Source of the DNA: Euphorbia lathyris
Taxonomy: Eukaryota > Streptophyta > Magnoliopsida > Malpighiales > Euphorbiaceae
Assembly: GCF_963576675.1 (NCBI RefSeq)
Contig: NC_088915.1
Span: forward strand, 81,663,501 to 81,727,500
Reading direction: 5' to 3'
DNA: 64,000 nt
The position numbers and the translations under genes are program-made. This document shows positions 43,682 to 55,394 of the stretch, piece after piece (position 1 is the first letter of the stretch; each line of letters starts with the position of its first letter). A model generated the notes under the pieces. It searched no databases. It had not been told where the DNA came from and was given only the letters and a program-made list of their open reading frames with translations.

Positions 43682-45419
43682 TTACTCTTAGGTACCCAAT
43701 TCTTTTTGGGTCCTTGCTTGTTAGGTTCAACAGGTAAAGCATCATATTTTATTTTATGGCGACATACTTAAACAGTATGGCCATTCTTTCCACAGAAGTC
43801 ACAGCTGACTTTCCGTTTAGGATTTCTCACTGACTTGTCAGCACCCCAGTGCTGAGCGTGCCAGCACACCTTTGTGGTGTGTCCTTTCTTCCCACAGAAG
43901 TCACACTGGACTTTCCGCTGAGGATTCCATCTCTGCTGACCAGTACCTCGGTACTGAGTATTCAGAGGAATATTTCTTTTGTTTGGAACCTTTAGTTGGT
44001 TCTGGATAGTTGTGACATCCTTTCTTAGTTTCTTAGAATCTGATTGGACTTCAGAGACAGACTTATGTATGATCTCCATGTTATCATGCAAAGTTGAGTT
44101 GTCCTGAAGAAGGAATCTGAGGTCACTCAGCTTGACCTCCTCAACCTCGTCACAGTGCCTGCTGAGTGCTCTAATTTCTTATTACACTTTTTGACAACTG
44201 TGTAGAGATCACTCAGGGCATTAACCATTTCATTTCTGAGCTGGGGTAGTGATATTACCTCATTAGATTGCTCATCGTCATCAGATGCAATGGAGGGGTC
44301 AGCATGCTCAGAGATGCACGGCTCAGCAAGTTCATCAGCTATAAAACAGATCTTTGCTGACTCAGTGGCATCAGCTTCTGATGATGAAGACTCATCACTG
44401 TCGCTCCATGTTTCCACCATTGCCTTTTTGCCATTCTTCTTTTCTTTCCTCAGCGAGGGGTAGTTTGACTTGATATGGCCAGTTTGATGACATTCAAAGA
44501 ATGTAATGGGCTTTGAGTTGTCCTTCTTGTATTTGCTGTCGCTGGACTCAGCTTTATACTTATCAAACTTTCTGTAAGGCTTCTTAGAATATTTGTCATT
44601 CTTTCTGAACAGCCTCTTCATCTTCCTGGTGAACATAGCCATCTCCTCATCATCTGTTGAGCTCCCATCAGTGGAGTCAGCTTTCATGACAAGAGATTTT
44701 TGCTTCTTGTCTTCAGACTTTTCCTTCACCTCGAAATTCTTCATTGAGATCTCATGGGTCAGCAGTGAGCCGATGAGTTCATCATATTTGTAGGTGGTTA
44801 AGTCTTGAGCTTCCTCAACATCAGTCTTCTTTGCTTGCCAGTTTTTAGGAAGACTCCTGAGAATCTTCTTGACTTGTTCTTCCTCAGTGAAGATCTTCCC
44901 AAGTCTCTTGAGCTCGTTGATGATGTTTGTAAACCTTGCATTCATGTCAGAGATTCCCTCATCATCGTTCATCTCGAACATCTCGTATAGTCTCATCTGC
45001 TGGTTCACCTTAGACTCCTTTACTTTGTTGGTTCCTTCGTAGGTGACCTCCAGCTTCTTCCAGATCTCTTGCGCTGACTCACAACCTGATATCTTATTAT
45101 ACTCTGCAGCATCAAGCGCACAGTGAAGCATATTTATAGTCGAAGCATGATTTTGTAGCTTCTTGAGATCATCCTCTGTCCATTTGGCCTCAGCTTTGAC
45201 AACTGTTTGGCCAGCCACAACTTCAATAGGGACAAACGGGCCTTGGACTATTGAAAGCCATGCACTCATGTTTGTTGCCTGAATAAAGTTTCTCATCCTA
45301 TTCTTCCAGAATGTGTAGTTAGACCCGAAGAATAGGGGAGGCCGAGTAATGGACAGCCCCTCAGGTAAGATCTGAGTTGTCTGGTTTCCTAGGAGAAACC
45401 GAGTGCTGTTTTCAGCCAT
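43678..45419 (-). pseudogene. SIRE gag, copy 1, frameshifted
   Basis: ATG at 45417-45419 (MAENSTRFLLGNQTTQILPEG). UBN2-type gag with LFFGSNYTFWKNRMRNFIQA and ILRSLPKNWQAK. A 1-nt deletion near 44171 relative to copy 2 throws the frame into a stop at 44127. Past it, the two C-terminal knuckles CDFCGKKGHTTKVC and CDFCGKNGHTV remain, but a CAA-to-TAA at 43768 cuts the second. The first knuckle reads FECHQTGHIKSNY and lacks two of its Cys ligands. Confidence 0.85.
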
Positions 45420-45467
45420 AGTGGGGATCAGCTCAAGGTAGTTAAACCTTTAACAATGAGCTTTTAA

Positions 45468-45479
45468 GCTCTGATACCA
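45468..45479 (-). promoter_or_regulatory. Primer-binding site (tRNA-iMet type), SIRE copy 1
   Basis: tggtatcagagc on the minus strand, two bases after the end of the middle LTR; complementary to the 3' end of initiator tRNA-Met, as in most plant copia elements. The copy 2 equivalent is at 55381-55392. Confidence 0.85.
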
Positions 45480-45481
45480 CT

Positions 45482-46815
45482 TGTTGGTCCCTTATAACGT
45501 AACAAGTTAGTTCCAAAGGGGGGGGATAAGAACTACTTTAAATTTTAATACGTTAAGGCTGACTTCTTTTTCTTTGAAAAAGGATTACACAGTGCGCTGA
45601 GTAGATTAAGACACTAGCTTAGTCAACTGGTGACTAAGTCAACTTCTTTCTTTGAGTCAGGAGATAACACTTAAGTCTATTCCTGAACTCAGATACTCAA
45701 TTCAACACAACTCAGCGTGACCTCTTTACTTGGTCAGTTTTGTTTAAGCAATCAATATATACATTAAGGAGTTTAAGGTTAGAAAGATGTTACTCAGCAG
45801 ATTTATCCAGGTTCGGCCTCCAAGCCTACGTCCTGTCCTCGGAACACATTCCGAGCTTTCGAATTCTCTAGTGATCTCTTTAACGGTAGAGCATCAAACC
45901 TTTTACAACTTAGAAGCTGAGTATAACAAGAGTACCTTCCTCTATACCTCTACTCACTCCTAATCTCTCGCTGAGTACTATAACCGAGTACTCAGCCTCT
46001 CCTTTCTAATCTCTAGAAATGATAAAGATTTGTCCTAAACAACAATTGCTAAGACACCTTAGATGATTGAATAATCACTCTAGACTTTTACACGAAAGAT
46101 ATATAATTTGGTGTAAGAATTTGCTTTGCTTTTCTTCACAGAACTTTGAGTAGATTTTTGGTCAGCGTAATGGCTTGATCAAGTTCTATGTAAATGAAGC
46201 AACTGAAGGGCTCTATTTATAGAGACGTCTGAGACATCAGTCATTTCGAATTTCGAAATAACCGTTGGAGGGAAACGGCTTCCTGTCGTTGTCACTCAGT
46301 CTTGCTCAGAGCTCTCGGCCAATCAGATTTGAGTATCTTCTGTCCTCGGTCAGCTTTTAGTCATTTCGGCAGAATGTCTCTCCATTTATGGTAAGGTTAA
46401 CTAGACAGCGTCCTGTGTCTTCTGAACTTTACCCAAAGTGGAAATACTTTGTCTGGAAGTTGTTCTTGCTCAGCTGCTGTCTTGTACTCTTTGTCGATTC
46501 AACTCAGCAGCTTCATTCCGAAGTTGTTCAACAAAGGTCTTCTAGATCCTTCTCTTCGCTGAGCTGCGTTTTGTTCATAACGACAGCGTTTTGTACATGC
46601 GGGCCGAGTGGTCTTGATCTGTTTGACTTGGGCTTTGACTTCCATATAGGCTTTAAGCCTTTTAGTCTTTATGTCTTATAAACAATTTAACTCAACATTG
46701 AACAAACACATTAGTGTAATAAATCAAAGCATTTAAACTTAGTGTGTTTAGAATATATTTAATTTTACTTAAATAATTTTGTCAAATCAAAATCATGTGG
46801 AAAAGTGTTTCAACA
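45482..46815 (-). repeat. SIRE LTR 2, shared middle LTR
   Basis: Serves as 5' LTR of copy 1 and 3' LTR of copy 2: primer site on its left, polypurine tract (46816-46829) on its right. TATA palindrome ctctatttatagag at 46211-46224. A few small substitutions and indels separate it from LTRs 1 and 3. Confidence 0.9.
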
Positions 46816-47360
46816 AACTCCCCCATTTTGATGTTGGCAAAACTATTCAGTGAGGAGCTCAGTGTTGAGCTCCCCCATGATAGTTGACCTATTATTACTT
46901 AGCAAACTCCCCCGTCAGGGTTGAGCTACTGACTCAGTTTTACTCTAAACATTTTAAGGTTTAATTGAGTGAGTCTAAGGTCAGTTTTCAGATATAGGTC
47001 AGCTCATGGAACATATTCTATTTTACTCAGTATTTAAGCGGAAGGTTTAACATTCAGAGTGCACTGAGTAATCATTTTGTTCAATGGGTCTTATGAGACA
47101 GTGTTTTATAAACATACAAGACAATGTCAAACATTTAATCAGCATAAGATACAATCAACAAGTATTATAAGCATTAAACATAGTTGATGTATTTGAAGAT
47201 ACATAATAACATAATACTCAGCATCGTATGAAATAACTCATGTTAGGATAAAAGATGCAAGTATTGTATTGAAGTAAAGTAGTCAGCATACATAGCAAAA
47301 GATGAGCATAAAAGAACATAGAGACTACAGACTAAGTACAAAAACTAAGCTAGCCCATTT

Positions 47361-49970
47361 CTACTTCTTTTTCTTTTGCTTAGACTGACTGCTTATAGGA
47401 GCTTCCTGCTGAGTCCTAGCTGGTTCTTTCTCCCCCGTTTTGTCAGCATCGGGTGGAGGAGGAATCCTAAAGGAGTCGGTTAAGACTACGGCGGTCAGTA
47501 CGCCGGACAGCTCTTTAAGTTTATCGGCACTTTCATTGATGCCGTCAAAAACAATAATGCCTTCATCCAAGACATCTTTAGGTATACCTAGTTTAGCGGC
47601 GCTGAGTAAGCTCAGGATGTAGGCTTGAGACTTACCTACCCAAGTAATTGTATCTGACAGCGCAGCAAACACTTGATGAAACGTCTTCAGCAGAGCTGAG
47701 TCATAGTATTGGCGCTGGATATTATTATGACGCACATGTGTGAAGGTCCTTTGGGTAGTGACCAGAATCTCATTCTGCTTCATCTGATCAGTGTCCATCT
47801 CTTGTTTATTTAAGTTCAGTAGACGAACTGCTTCGCTAATTTGCTCCACTGAGCATTGAGAGTAGGAGGCCAGCTGATTGTTGGTCTTGATTTGCTCAGT
47901 GTGAAGCTGGGCAAAGAGCATCTTAACTTCATCAGAAGTTGCATACTGAGTATTCGCAGCTGACAAGGTCTGGAATTGGCCTTGAAGAGTGTTAAGATGT
48001 TGAACAGTTGTCAGTTGGAGCTCAGCCAGCTTAGTTATTGAGTCCTGCTTGGGCTGATGTGATTGAATTGAGATCATATCACTTAGCAGATCCTTCAGTC
48101 CTTTAACCTCATTTAAGAGCTGAGTGACTTGGGATAGCTGATTTGATGCATTGCCACTAGACCCAGCAGTAGGTTCAGCAGTTTGATGAATGTCCTTAAT
48201 TAATGACTGCACCGAGTTGATGAGTTTTCTACCAGACTCGGTGGCATGCAGATAGCTTAGGGATCCTTCATCGTGTTGCCTAGTTTCCTCAGTATGACCA
48301 GTTTGTGGAGGAGTCAGAGTTATGACGTGGTCAGTGACTGGAATGGAGTTTTCAGTCTGCACTTGGAGTTCTGGAAGAGATGGTGGATCGGTAGGAGTTA
48401 TGGTTGGTGAAGTGGTAACCCTAATGGATTCAGTGCTGACGGGGGCAGGAATGTTCTGAGTCAGCACAGTGCTTGGAGCAGCAACATTGACGAGAACTTG
48501 CTCGATTTGGCTTGTAGAGTTAGCGGAAGCATTCAAGTCGGCTTGTTCCTTTTGTGAAGAAACAGAGGCTTGCTTTTCAAGAGAAGCTTGTTGAGAAAAA
48601 GGGGTTTGCTTACTGAAAAACTTCAGCTTCAGAGAAGAAGGATCTTTAGTCGGCTTTTGAACAGGGAGATCAATGACTGTTTTCTAACTTGCCTTTATTA
48701 ATCTTCTTCTGCGAGGAGAAGTGGGATCAGCTTGAATAGATTCTCCTGAGTGAGAAGGAGAAGTCTCTTCTTGATCAGCATCGGGCTGATTAGCTTGTAC
48801 TTGTACTTTATCTGCAGCCAACTCAGTGTTAATTGGGGTCAGCTCTGAAGACTTCTTCTTCTTCAGAGGTTGCTCAGCTTCCAGTCTTTCCTCTGTATCA
48901 GGCTCATCTTGCCTGCTTCTCTTCTCAGCTGACTTAGGTCTCTCCTGACCTTTTTGAGCAGCTGACTTAGGCTTCTTGGCCTGAGGCTCAGCCTTCTTTG
49001 AAGGAGTCCCAACAGCTTTCCTTTTTCGGGCAGCTGGAGCCTTTGTCCTTTTCCCCTTCTTTGAGATAGTTGTCTCCTCATCAGCCTCATTAGCATTTTT
49101 GCCTTTCTTAATCGGTTGGTTATACTTCAAGGCACGCAGCGCAGCAGCTGTGATCTCAGAGCCTTGGGCCTCAGTTTCCTCGAAGAGATCAATTTGATGG
49201 TCTTTGAGGATTCTGGTTATGAGTGAGCCCAGCCTAAGAGTTCATGTGCTCCTCTGGAAGCCAGCGATTAGGAAAACTGGCATATTGATGGGCTTATAAG
49301 TCAGCATGTGCCATATGAAGCAACGCACGAAATTTGTCACTGAGCTAGTGCAATTAATCTTGGGGTAGATGTAATTGGTCAGCAGGTAGTGTGCCATCTT
49401 TTGGTGCTGACCCATTGAAGAACTTGAGATTTCTCCAGAGTGGCCAGGGGGTTTGTAGAAGGTGGCTTCGTACCCAGTTCCGTCATGATCACCAGTTCTC
49501 CTCAGCTTTGTTCCCTCATTCTTCAATTTCAGCAAATTGGCAAGGTAGGTAGGGTTGATAAAGATTGTCTTCTCCTTTACCACGGTTACCAGATAGTCCT
49601 GGTTGTTGTCAGCAACCCGCAGATTGTGATAAAATTCCCTTGCTAGGTCAGGGTAAGTGGAATCTCTAATTGAAAATAGCTCGGTCCAGCCATTCTTCGA
49701 TATCCATTCACAGAATGGTTGCTCGGTTGTTACAAAGGCCTCAGAGAACCATCTTGAGAAGTCTATCTTCCACTCTCTGACGTCCTCGAAAACCTTAGTG
49801 TAGGTTCTCACTTTGGTCGGTTTTCCCTTAGATAAGGTAGCTTGACCAGCTTTCCCTTTACTCGGTGTAGTGGCTTTCGTCGTTTCAGGCGAAGTAGTTT
49901 GCCTGGATGGTTCATCGGAACTGGTCTTAGGGTGACCGACACCGGAGATATTCACGGAAACCTTAGTCAT
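47361..49970 (-). pseudogene. SIRE third ORF, copy 2, same two stops
   Basis: 870-codon frame, same length as copy 1, with TGA at 49242-49244 and TAG at 48684-48686 in exactly corresponding places. Protein features as in copy 1; one visible difference is NFVRCFIW here against NFEQCFIW there. The shared stops place the loss of this ORF before the tandem duplication, or mean that readthrough or splicing was tolerated. Confidence 0.78.
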
Positions 49971-50455
49971 AGTTTCAGAGAAAGATTTTGAAGTCTTGAG
50001 AGTTTTTAGAGAGAGAATGTTTATGCCTGAGAGTTCGGTAAGTGTAAAGAGATAACAATGGGTATTTGCCCATTATTTATAGCGGTGAAAAGTGGATCTT
50101 ATCGAATCCATGTGTCAGTTTTGCCTTGGGATTGTCAACCGACAATGATCCTGGCTTTTATGACACATTCGGCGCATACGTCATCCTAGGTGGTTATTCG
50201 CGTGCTCTAGCATTAAATGCAACGGATCTTATACTCAGCGCTTCGAATACTAAGCGTTTTATATTCGGAGTGGTCAGTTTTATGCAAACGGATGATTTCT
50301 CAGTTTGAAATAACTACTCGGTGCCTATGTTTGCTCAGTATGTGATATTCATTCATTCAGCATTAATCACTCAGCATACATCTATTCACTCAGCAAATAA
50401 TAGATCACTCAGCATGTTAATTCACTCAACATGAATATATATTAAGAGCTGGAAT

Positions 50456-53400
50456 TTACTGAAGAGGATTAAACATACCAATGGCTTCTCTCAGTATGCT
50501 GAACTGCTCACGAGCCAGTGGCTTTGTGAAGATATCAGCAAGCTGCTCATCCGTTGGGACGTAGGTCAGCTTTATCTCACCCTTGAGTACATGGTCTCTA
50601 ATGAAGTGATGTCTTATGCTGACATGCTTCATCCTACTGTGTTGAATTGGGTTCTTTGATAGATCAATTGCACTTCTGTTGTCACATTTGACCTCAATTG
50701 TCTTTGTTTGAACACCATAGTCTTCAAGCTGTTGCTTAATCCATAGGACTTGAGCAACACAGTGTCCAGCAGCAATGTACTCAGCTTCAGTGGTAGATAA
50801 GGCTACTGACGCCTACTTCTTGCTGAACCAGGATACAAGACAACTTCATAAGAAGTGACATCCTCCAAAGGTGCTTTTTCGTTCAAGCTTGTCTCGTCCG
50901 TAGTCAGCATCAGTGTATCCAACGAGTGTAAAACCATGAGTGTTGGGATACCATAAACCTGCATTCACTGAGCTTTGCAAATATCTAAGGATTCTTTTTA
51001 CAGCTATGTAATGAGATTCCTTAGGGTTAGATTGATATCTAGCACAGTAGCATACTGAGAACTGAATGTCCGGTCTACTTGCTGTTAAGTAAAGTAGAGA
51101 GCCTATCATACCTTGATACAATTTGCTGTCTACCGACTTACCATTCTCGTCAGCGCAGAGGACAGTGTCAGTGCCCATAGGAGTAGATATTGGCTTGCAA
51201 TTTTCAAGATCATATTTCTTCAATATCTCCTTGGCATATTTAGCTTGACTGATGAAGATGCCATTTTTCCCTTGTTTGATTTGAAGTCCAAGGAAGAAGT
51301 TGAGTTCTCCCATCATAGACATTTCAAACTCAGTCTGCATTTGCTTGCTAAATTCCTTGCACATTGACTCATTAGTAGCACCGAAAATAATATCATCCAC
51401 ATATATTTGAGCCAGCAGGGTATCTTTACCCTTTCTCTTAATGAATAAGGTTGTATCAGCTTTGCCCCTGACATAGTTTCTAGTCAGCAGGAAACTGGTC
51501 AGCCTCTCATACCAAGCACGTGGTGCTTGCTTGAGGCCGTACAGAGCCTTTTTGAGTTTATAAACGTGGTTTGGGAACTTAGGATCCTCAAACCCTAGAG
51601 GTTGATTAACATAAACTTCCTCGTTTATAACTCCATTAAGGAATGCATTCTTAACATCCATTTGAAACAGTTTAAAGTTCATATAACTTGCATAAGCGCA
51701 TAAAATTCTAATAGCCTCTAGCCTTGCCACTGGGGCAAAGGTCTCACCGTAGTCAATACCTTCTTGCTGACTGTAGCCCTGAGCTACAAGTCTTACTTTG
51801 TTCCTGACTACATTTCCTTGTTCATCCAGCTTGTTGCGGAAGACCCATCTTGTTCCAATGGTCTTCTGACTCCTTGGATGTGGCACTAACTCCCATACAT
51901 CGTTTCTTCTGAATTGATCAAGTTCCTCTTGCATTGCGCTCATCCAGAATTCATCTTCCTCAGCATCAGCGAAGTTCTTTGGTTCCTGAACTGAGACGAA
52001 GGCTACATTGCTGAGGTATCTCCTGAGTTGGTTTCTTGTCATCAGGGTATTCTCTGCGGCATCAAGAATAGCACTCTCTGAGTGTCCTCTTGGTATCCTT
52101 ATCTCCTTTGGTAGATTGATGTCTTGTGCTGTTTGTGTTTCAACAATCTCTGCAGGTGTAGACTGGTTAGTGAAAACAATTTGAGGTTCACTCTTACCTT
52201 GAGTCAGCCCTTGAGGGAATGACTCAGCGGGTGTATCTTGATCAGCAGGTACTGAGTGTGGATCATCCTCGGTCAGCGGCCGATATCTTCCTGTAGGGTT
52301 AGTTTCGTCGAACTCAACATGTACTGACTCTTCTAAAACTTGAGTTCGTTTATTGAAAACTCTGTATGCTTTGCTGTTTGTTGAGTAGCCTAAAAAGATA
52401 GCTTCATCAGCTTTTGAGTCAAACTTAGCTAGGCTATCTTTGGTGTTTAAAATAAAACATCTACAGCCAAAGGCACGAAAGTATCCAATATTGGACTTTC
52501 GTCCTTTCCAAAGTTCGTAGGGGGTCTTCTTTAGTATAGGTCTAACAAGAGCCCTATTAAGAATATAGCACGCTGTGTTAACAGCTTCTCCCCAAAAATA
52601 CTTTAGAAGCCTATGCTCACTCAGGATTGTCCTGGCTATTTCAACCAAGGTTCTGTTCTTCCTTTCTACAACCCCATTTTGTTGAGGCATCCTAGGAGCA
52701 GAAAAATTATGGTCAATGCCGCTAGCTTCATAGAATTCAACAAACTGTTGGTTTTTGAATTCTCCACCATTATCACTTCGGATGTGAGCCAGTTTTAGGT
52801 CTTTATCATTTTCAAGTTTTCTAACCAAATTTGAAAATGTCTCATAGGTCTCATCCTTGCTACTCAGTAAGATGATCCACGTGTACCGAGAGAAGTCATC
52901 TACAATGACCAAGGAAAATCTTCTTCCACCCAGACTCAGCGGTTGGACTGGACCGAAGAGATCCAAAAGTAGTAACTCTAACGGACGCTTAGTTGAGACA
53001 ATATTTTTACTATGAAAAGATTGTTTGGTTTGTTTTCCAGCTTGGCAAGCGTGGCATAGTTGATCTTTTTCAAATTTAAGTTCTGGCAGTCCCTTAACCA
53101 ATTTCTTTCTTGTTAATTTGGCCAGGAGGTCCATGCTTACATGACCAAGTCTCCTGTGCCATAGCCAGGAATTTTCTTCCTTTGAAACTAAGCATACAGT
53201 TTTTGAAAACTTTTTCTCCAAGTTCAGCATGAAGACATTATCAATGCGAGGGGTAGTTAAAATTAACTCATTTGTTTTACCCTCGTATATTTTACATCTA
53301 GTGTCATCAAATATAACTTTTCTCCCATTGTCACATAGCTGAGCTACGCTGAGTAAGTTATATTTGAGTCCGCTGACTAGGGAGACTGACTCAATAGTAG

Positions 53401-53593
53401 GATTACCTCCAACGGTTCATGACCCTACTATCTTACCCTTTTTGTTGTCTCCAAAACTTACGCTTCCTCCTAGTTTACGCTCAAATGTGATGAACTGAGT
53501 TTCATCACCCGTCATATGCCTCGAGCATGCGCTGTCAATATACCACATCTTTGACTTCTCAGCACATCTCAGGCTTACCTGCAATGTAACTAG
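50456..53593 (-). pseudogene. SIRE pol, copy 2: protease, integrase, RT, RNase H, nearly intact
   Basis: Open from 53593 except for TGA at about 53418 in the protease (GGA-to-TGA relative to copy 1), TGA at 50846-50848 and TAG at 50814-50816 in RNase H. Between them 794 codons from 53230 are uninterrupted. Integrase has [18 protein letters not shown] and [10 protein letters not shown] with 35 residues between the last Asp and the Glu. RT has YVDDIIFGA and [10 protein letters not shown]. RNase H keeps [10 protein letters not shown], and the frame ends at TAA 50456. The protease motif reads DSACSRHMTG, whereas DSGCSRHMTG is usual. Confidence 0.86.
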
Positions 53594-55332
53594 TTACTCT
53601 TAGGTACCCAATTCTTTTTGGGTCCTTGCTTGTTAGGTTCAACAGGTAAAGCATCATATTTTATTTTATGGCGACATACTTGAACAGTATGGCCATTCTT
53701 TCCACAGAAGTCACAGCTGACTTTCCGTTTAGGATTTCTCACTAACTTGTCAGCACCCCAGTGCTGAGCGTGCCAGCACACCTTTGTGGTGTGTCCTTTC
53801 TTCCCACAAAAGTCACACTGGACTTTCCGCTGAGGATTCCATCTCTGCTGACCAGTACCTCGGTACTGAGTATTCAGAAGAATATTTCTTTTGTTTAGAA
53901 CCTTTAGTTGGTTCTGGATAGTTGTGACGTCCTTTCTCAGTTTCTTAGAATCTGATTGGACTTCAGAGACAGACTTATGTATGATCTCCATGTTATCATG
54001 CAAAGTTGAGTTGTCCTGAAGAAGGAATCTGAGGTCACTCAGCTTGACCTCCTCAACCTCGTCAAAGCGCCTGCTGAGTGCTCTAACTTTCTTATTACAC
54101 TTTTTGACAAGTGTGTAGAGATCACTCAAGGCATTAACCATTTCATTTCTGAGCTGGGGTAGTGATATAACCTCATTTGATTGCTCCTCGTCATCAGATG
54201 CAATGGAGGGGTCAGCATGCTCAAAGATGCACGGCTCAGCAAGTTCATCAGCCATAAAACAGATCTTTGCTGACTCAGTGGCATCAGCTTCTGATGATGA
54301 AGACTCATCACTGTCGCTCCATGTTGCCACCATTGCCTTTTTGCCGTTCTTCTTTTCTTTCCTCAGCGAGGGGTAGTTTGACTTGATATGGCCAGTTTGA
54401 TGACATTCAAAGCATGTAATGGGCTTTGAGTTGTCCTTCTTGTATTTGCTGTCGCTGGACTCAGCTTTATACTTATCAAACTTTCTGCAAGGCTTCTTAG
54501 AATATTTGTCATTCTTTCTGAACAGCCTCTTCATCTTCCTGGTGAACATAGCCATCTCCTCATCATCTGTTGACCTCCCATCAGTGGAGTCAGCTTTCAT
54601 GACAAGAGATTTTTGCTTCTTGTCTTCAGACTTTTCCTTCACCTCGAAATTCTTCATTGAGATCTCATGGGTCAGCAGTGAGCCGATGAGTTCATCATAT
54701 TTGTAGGTGGTTAAGTCTTGAGCTTCCTCAACAGCAGTCTTTTTTGCTTGCCAGTTTTTAGGAAGACTCCTGAGAATCTTCTTGACTTGTTCTTCCTCAG
54801 TGAAGATCTTCCCAAGTCTCTTGAGCTCGTTGATGATGTTTGTAAACCTTGCATTCATGTTAGAGATTCCCTCATCATCGTTCATCTCGAACAGCTCGTA
54901 TAGTCTCATCTGCTGGTTCACCTTAGACTCCTTTACTTTGTTGGTTCCTTCGTAGGTGACCTCCAGCTTCTTCCAGATCTCTTGAGCTGACTCACAACCT
55001 GATATCTTATTATACTCTGTAGCATCAAGTGCACAGTGAAGCATATTTATAGCCGAAGCGTGATTTTGTAGCTTCTTGAGATCATCCTCTGTCCATTTGG
55101 CCTCAGCTTTGACAACTGTTTGGCCAGCCACAACTTCAACAGGGACAAATGGGCCTTGGACTATTGAAAGCCATGCACTCATGTTTGTTGCCTGAATAAA
55201 GTTTTTCATCCTATTCTTCCAGAAGGTGTAGTTAGACCCGAAGAATAGAGGAGGCCGAGTAATGGACAGTCCCTCAGGTAAGATCTGAGTTGTCTGGTTT
55301 CCTGGGAGAAACCGAGTGCTATTTTCAGCCAT
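53590..55332 (-). CDS. gag: SIRE gag, copy 2, intact
   Basis: 580 aa, ATG at 55330-55332, stop TAG at 53590-53592. UBN2-type gag core (SNYTFWKNRMKNFIQA, GCESAQEIWKKLEVTYEG, ILRSLPKNWQAKK). An acidic/Ser stretch (DSDESSSSEADATES) and a helical segment follow. Three zinc-knuckle positions are present: the first CFECHQTGHIKSNY lacks its final Cys (Tyr instead), while CDFCGKKGHTTKVC and CDFCGKNGHTVQVC are complete. The stop overlaps the start of the pol frame by a few bases, so pol would need a frameshift or re-initiation. Confidence 0.88.
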   Translation of the reverse strand: MAENSTRFLPGNQTTQILPEGLSITRPPLFFGSNYTFWKNRMKNFIQATNMSAWLSIVQGPFVPVEVVAGQTVVKAEAKWTEDDLKKLQNHASAINMLHCALDATEYNKISGCESAQEIWKKLEVTYEGTNKVKESKVNQQMRLYELFEMNDDEGISNMNARFTNIINELKRLGKIFTEEEQVKKILRSLPKNWQAKKTAVEEAQDLTTYKYDELIGSLLTHEISMKNFEVKEKSEDKKQKSLVMKADSTDGRSTDDEEMAMFTRKMKRLFRKNDKYSKKPCRKFDKYKAESSDSKYKKDNSKPITCFECHQTGHIKSNYPSLRKEKKNGKKAMVATWSDSDESSSSEADATESAKICFMADELAEPCIFEHADPSIASDDEEQSNEVISLPQLRNEMVNALSDLYTLVKKCNKKVRALSRRFDEVEEVKLSDLRFLLQDNSTLHDNMEIIHKSVSEVQSDSKKLRKDVTTIQNQLKVLNKRNILLNTQYRGTGQQRWNPQRKVQCDFCGKKGHTTKVCWHAQHWGADKLVRNPKRKVSCDFCGKNGHTVQVCRHKIKYDALPVEPNKQGPKKNWVPKSN

Positions 55333-55394
55333 AGTGGGGATCAGCTCAAGGTAGTTAAACCTTTAACAGTGAGCTTTTAAGCTCTGATACCACT

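Noticed and set aside
45468..45479. tRNA-like sequence tggtatcagagc
   Set aside because: Only a 12-base primer-binding site; no cloverleaf surrounds it. The same applies at 55381, 62016 and 13822.
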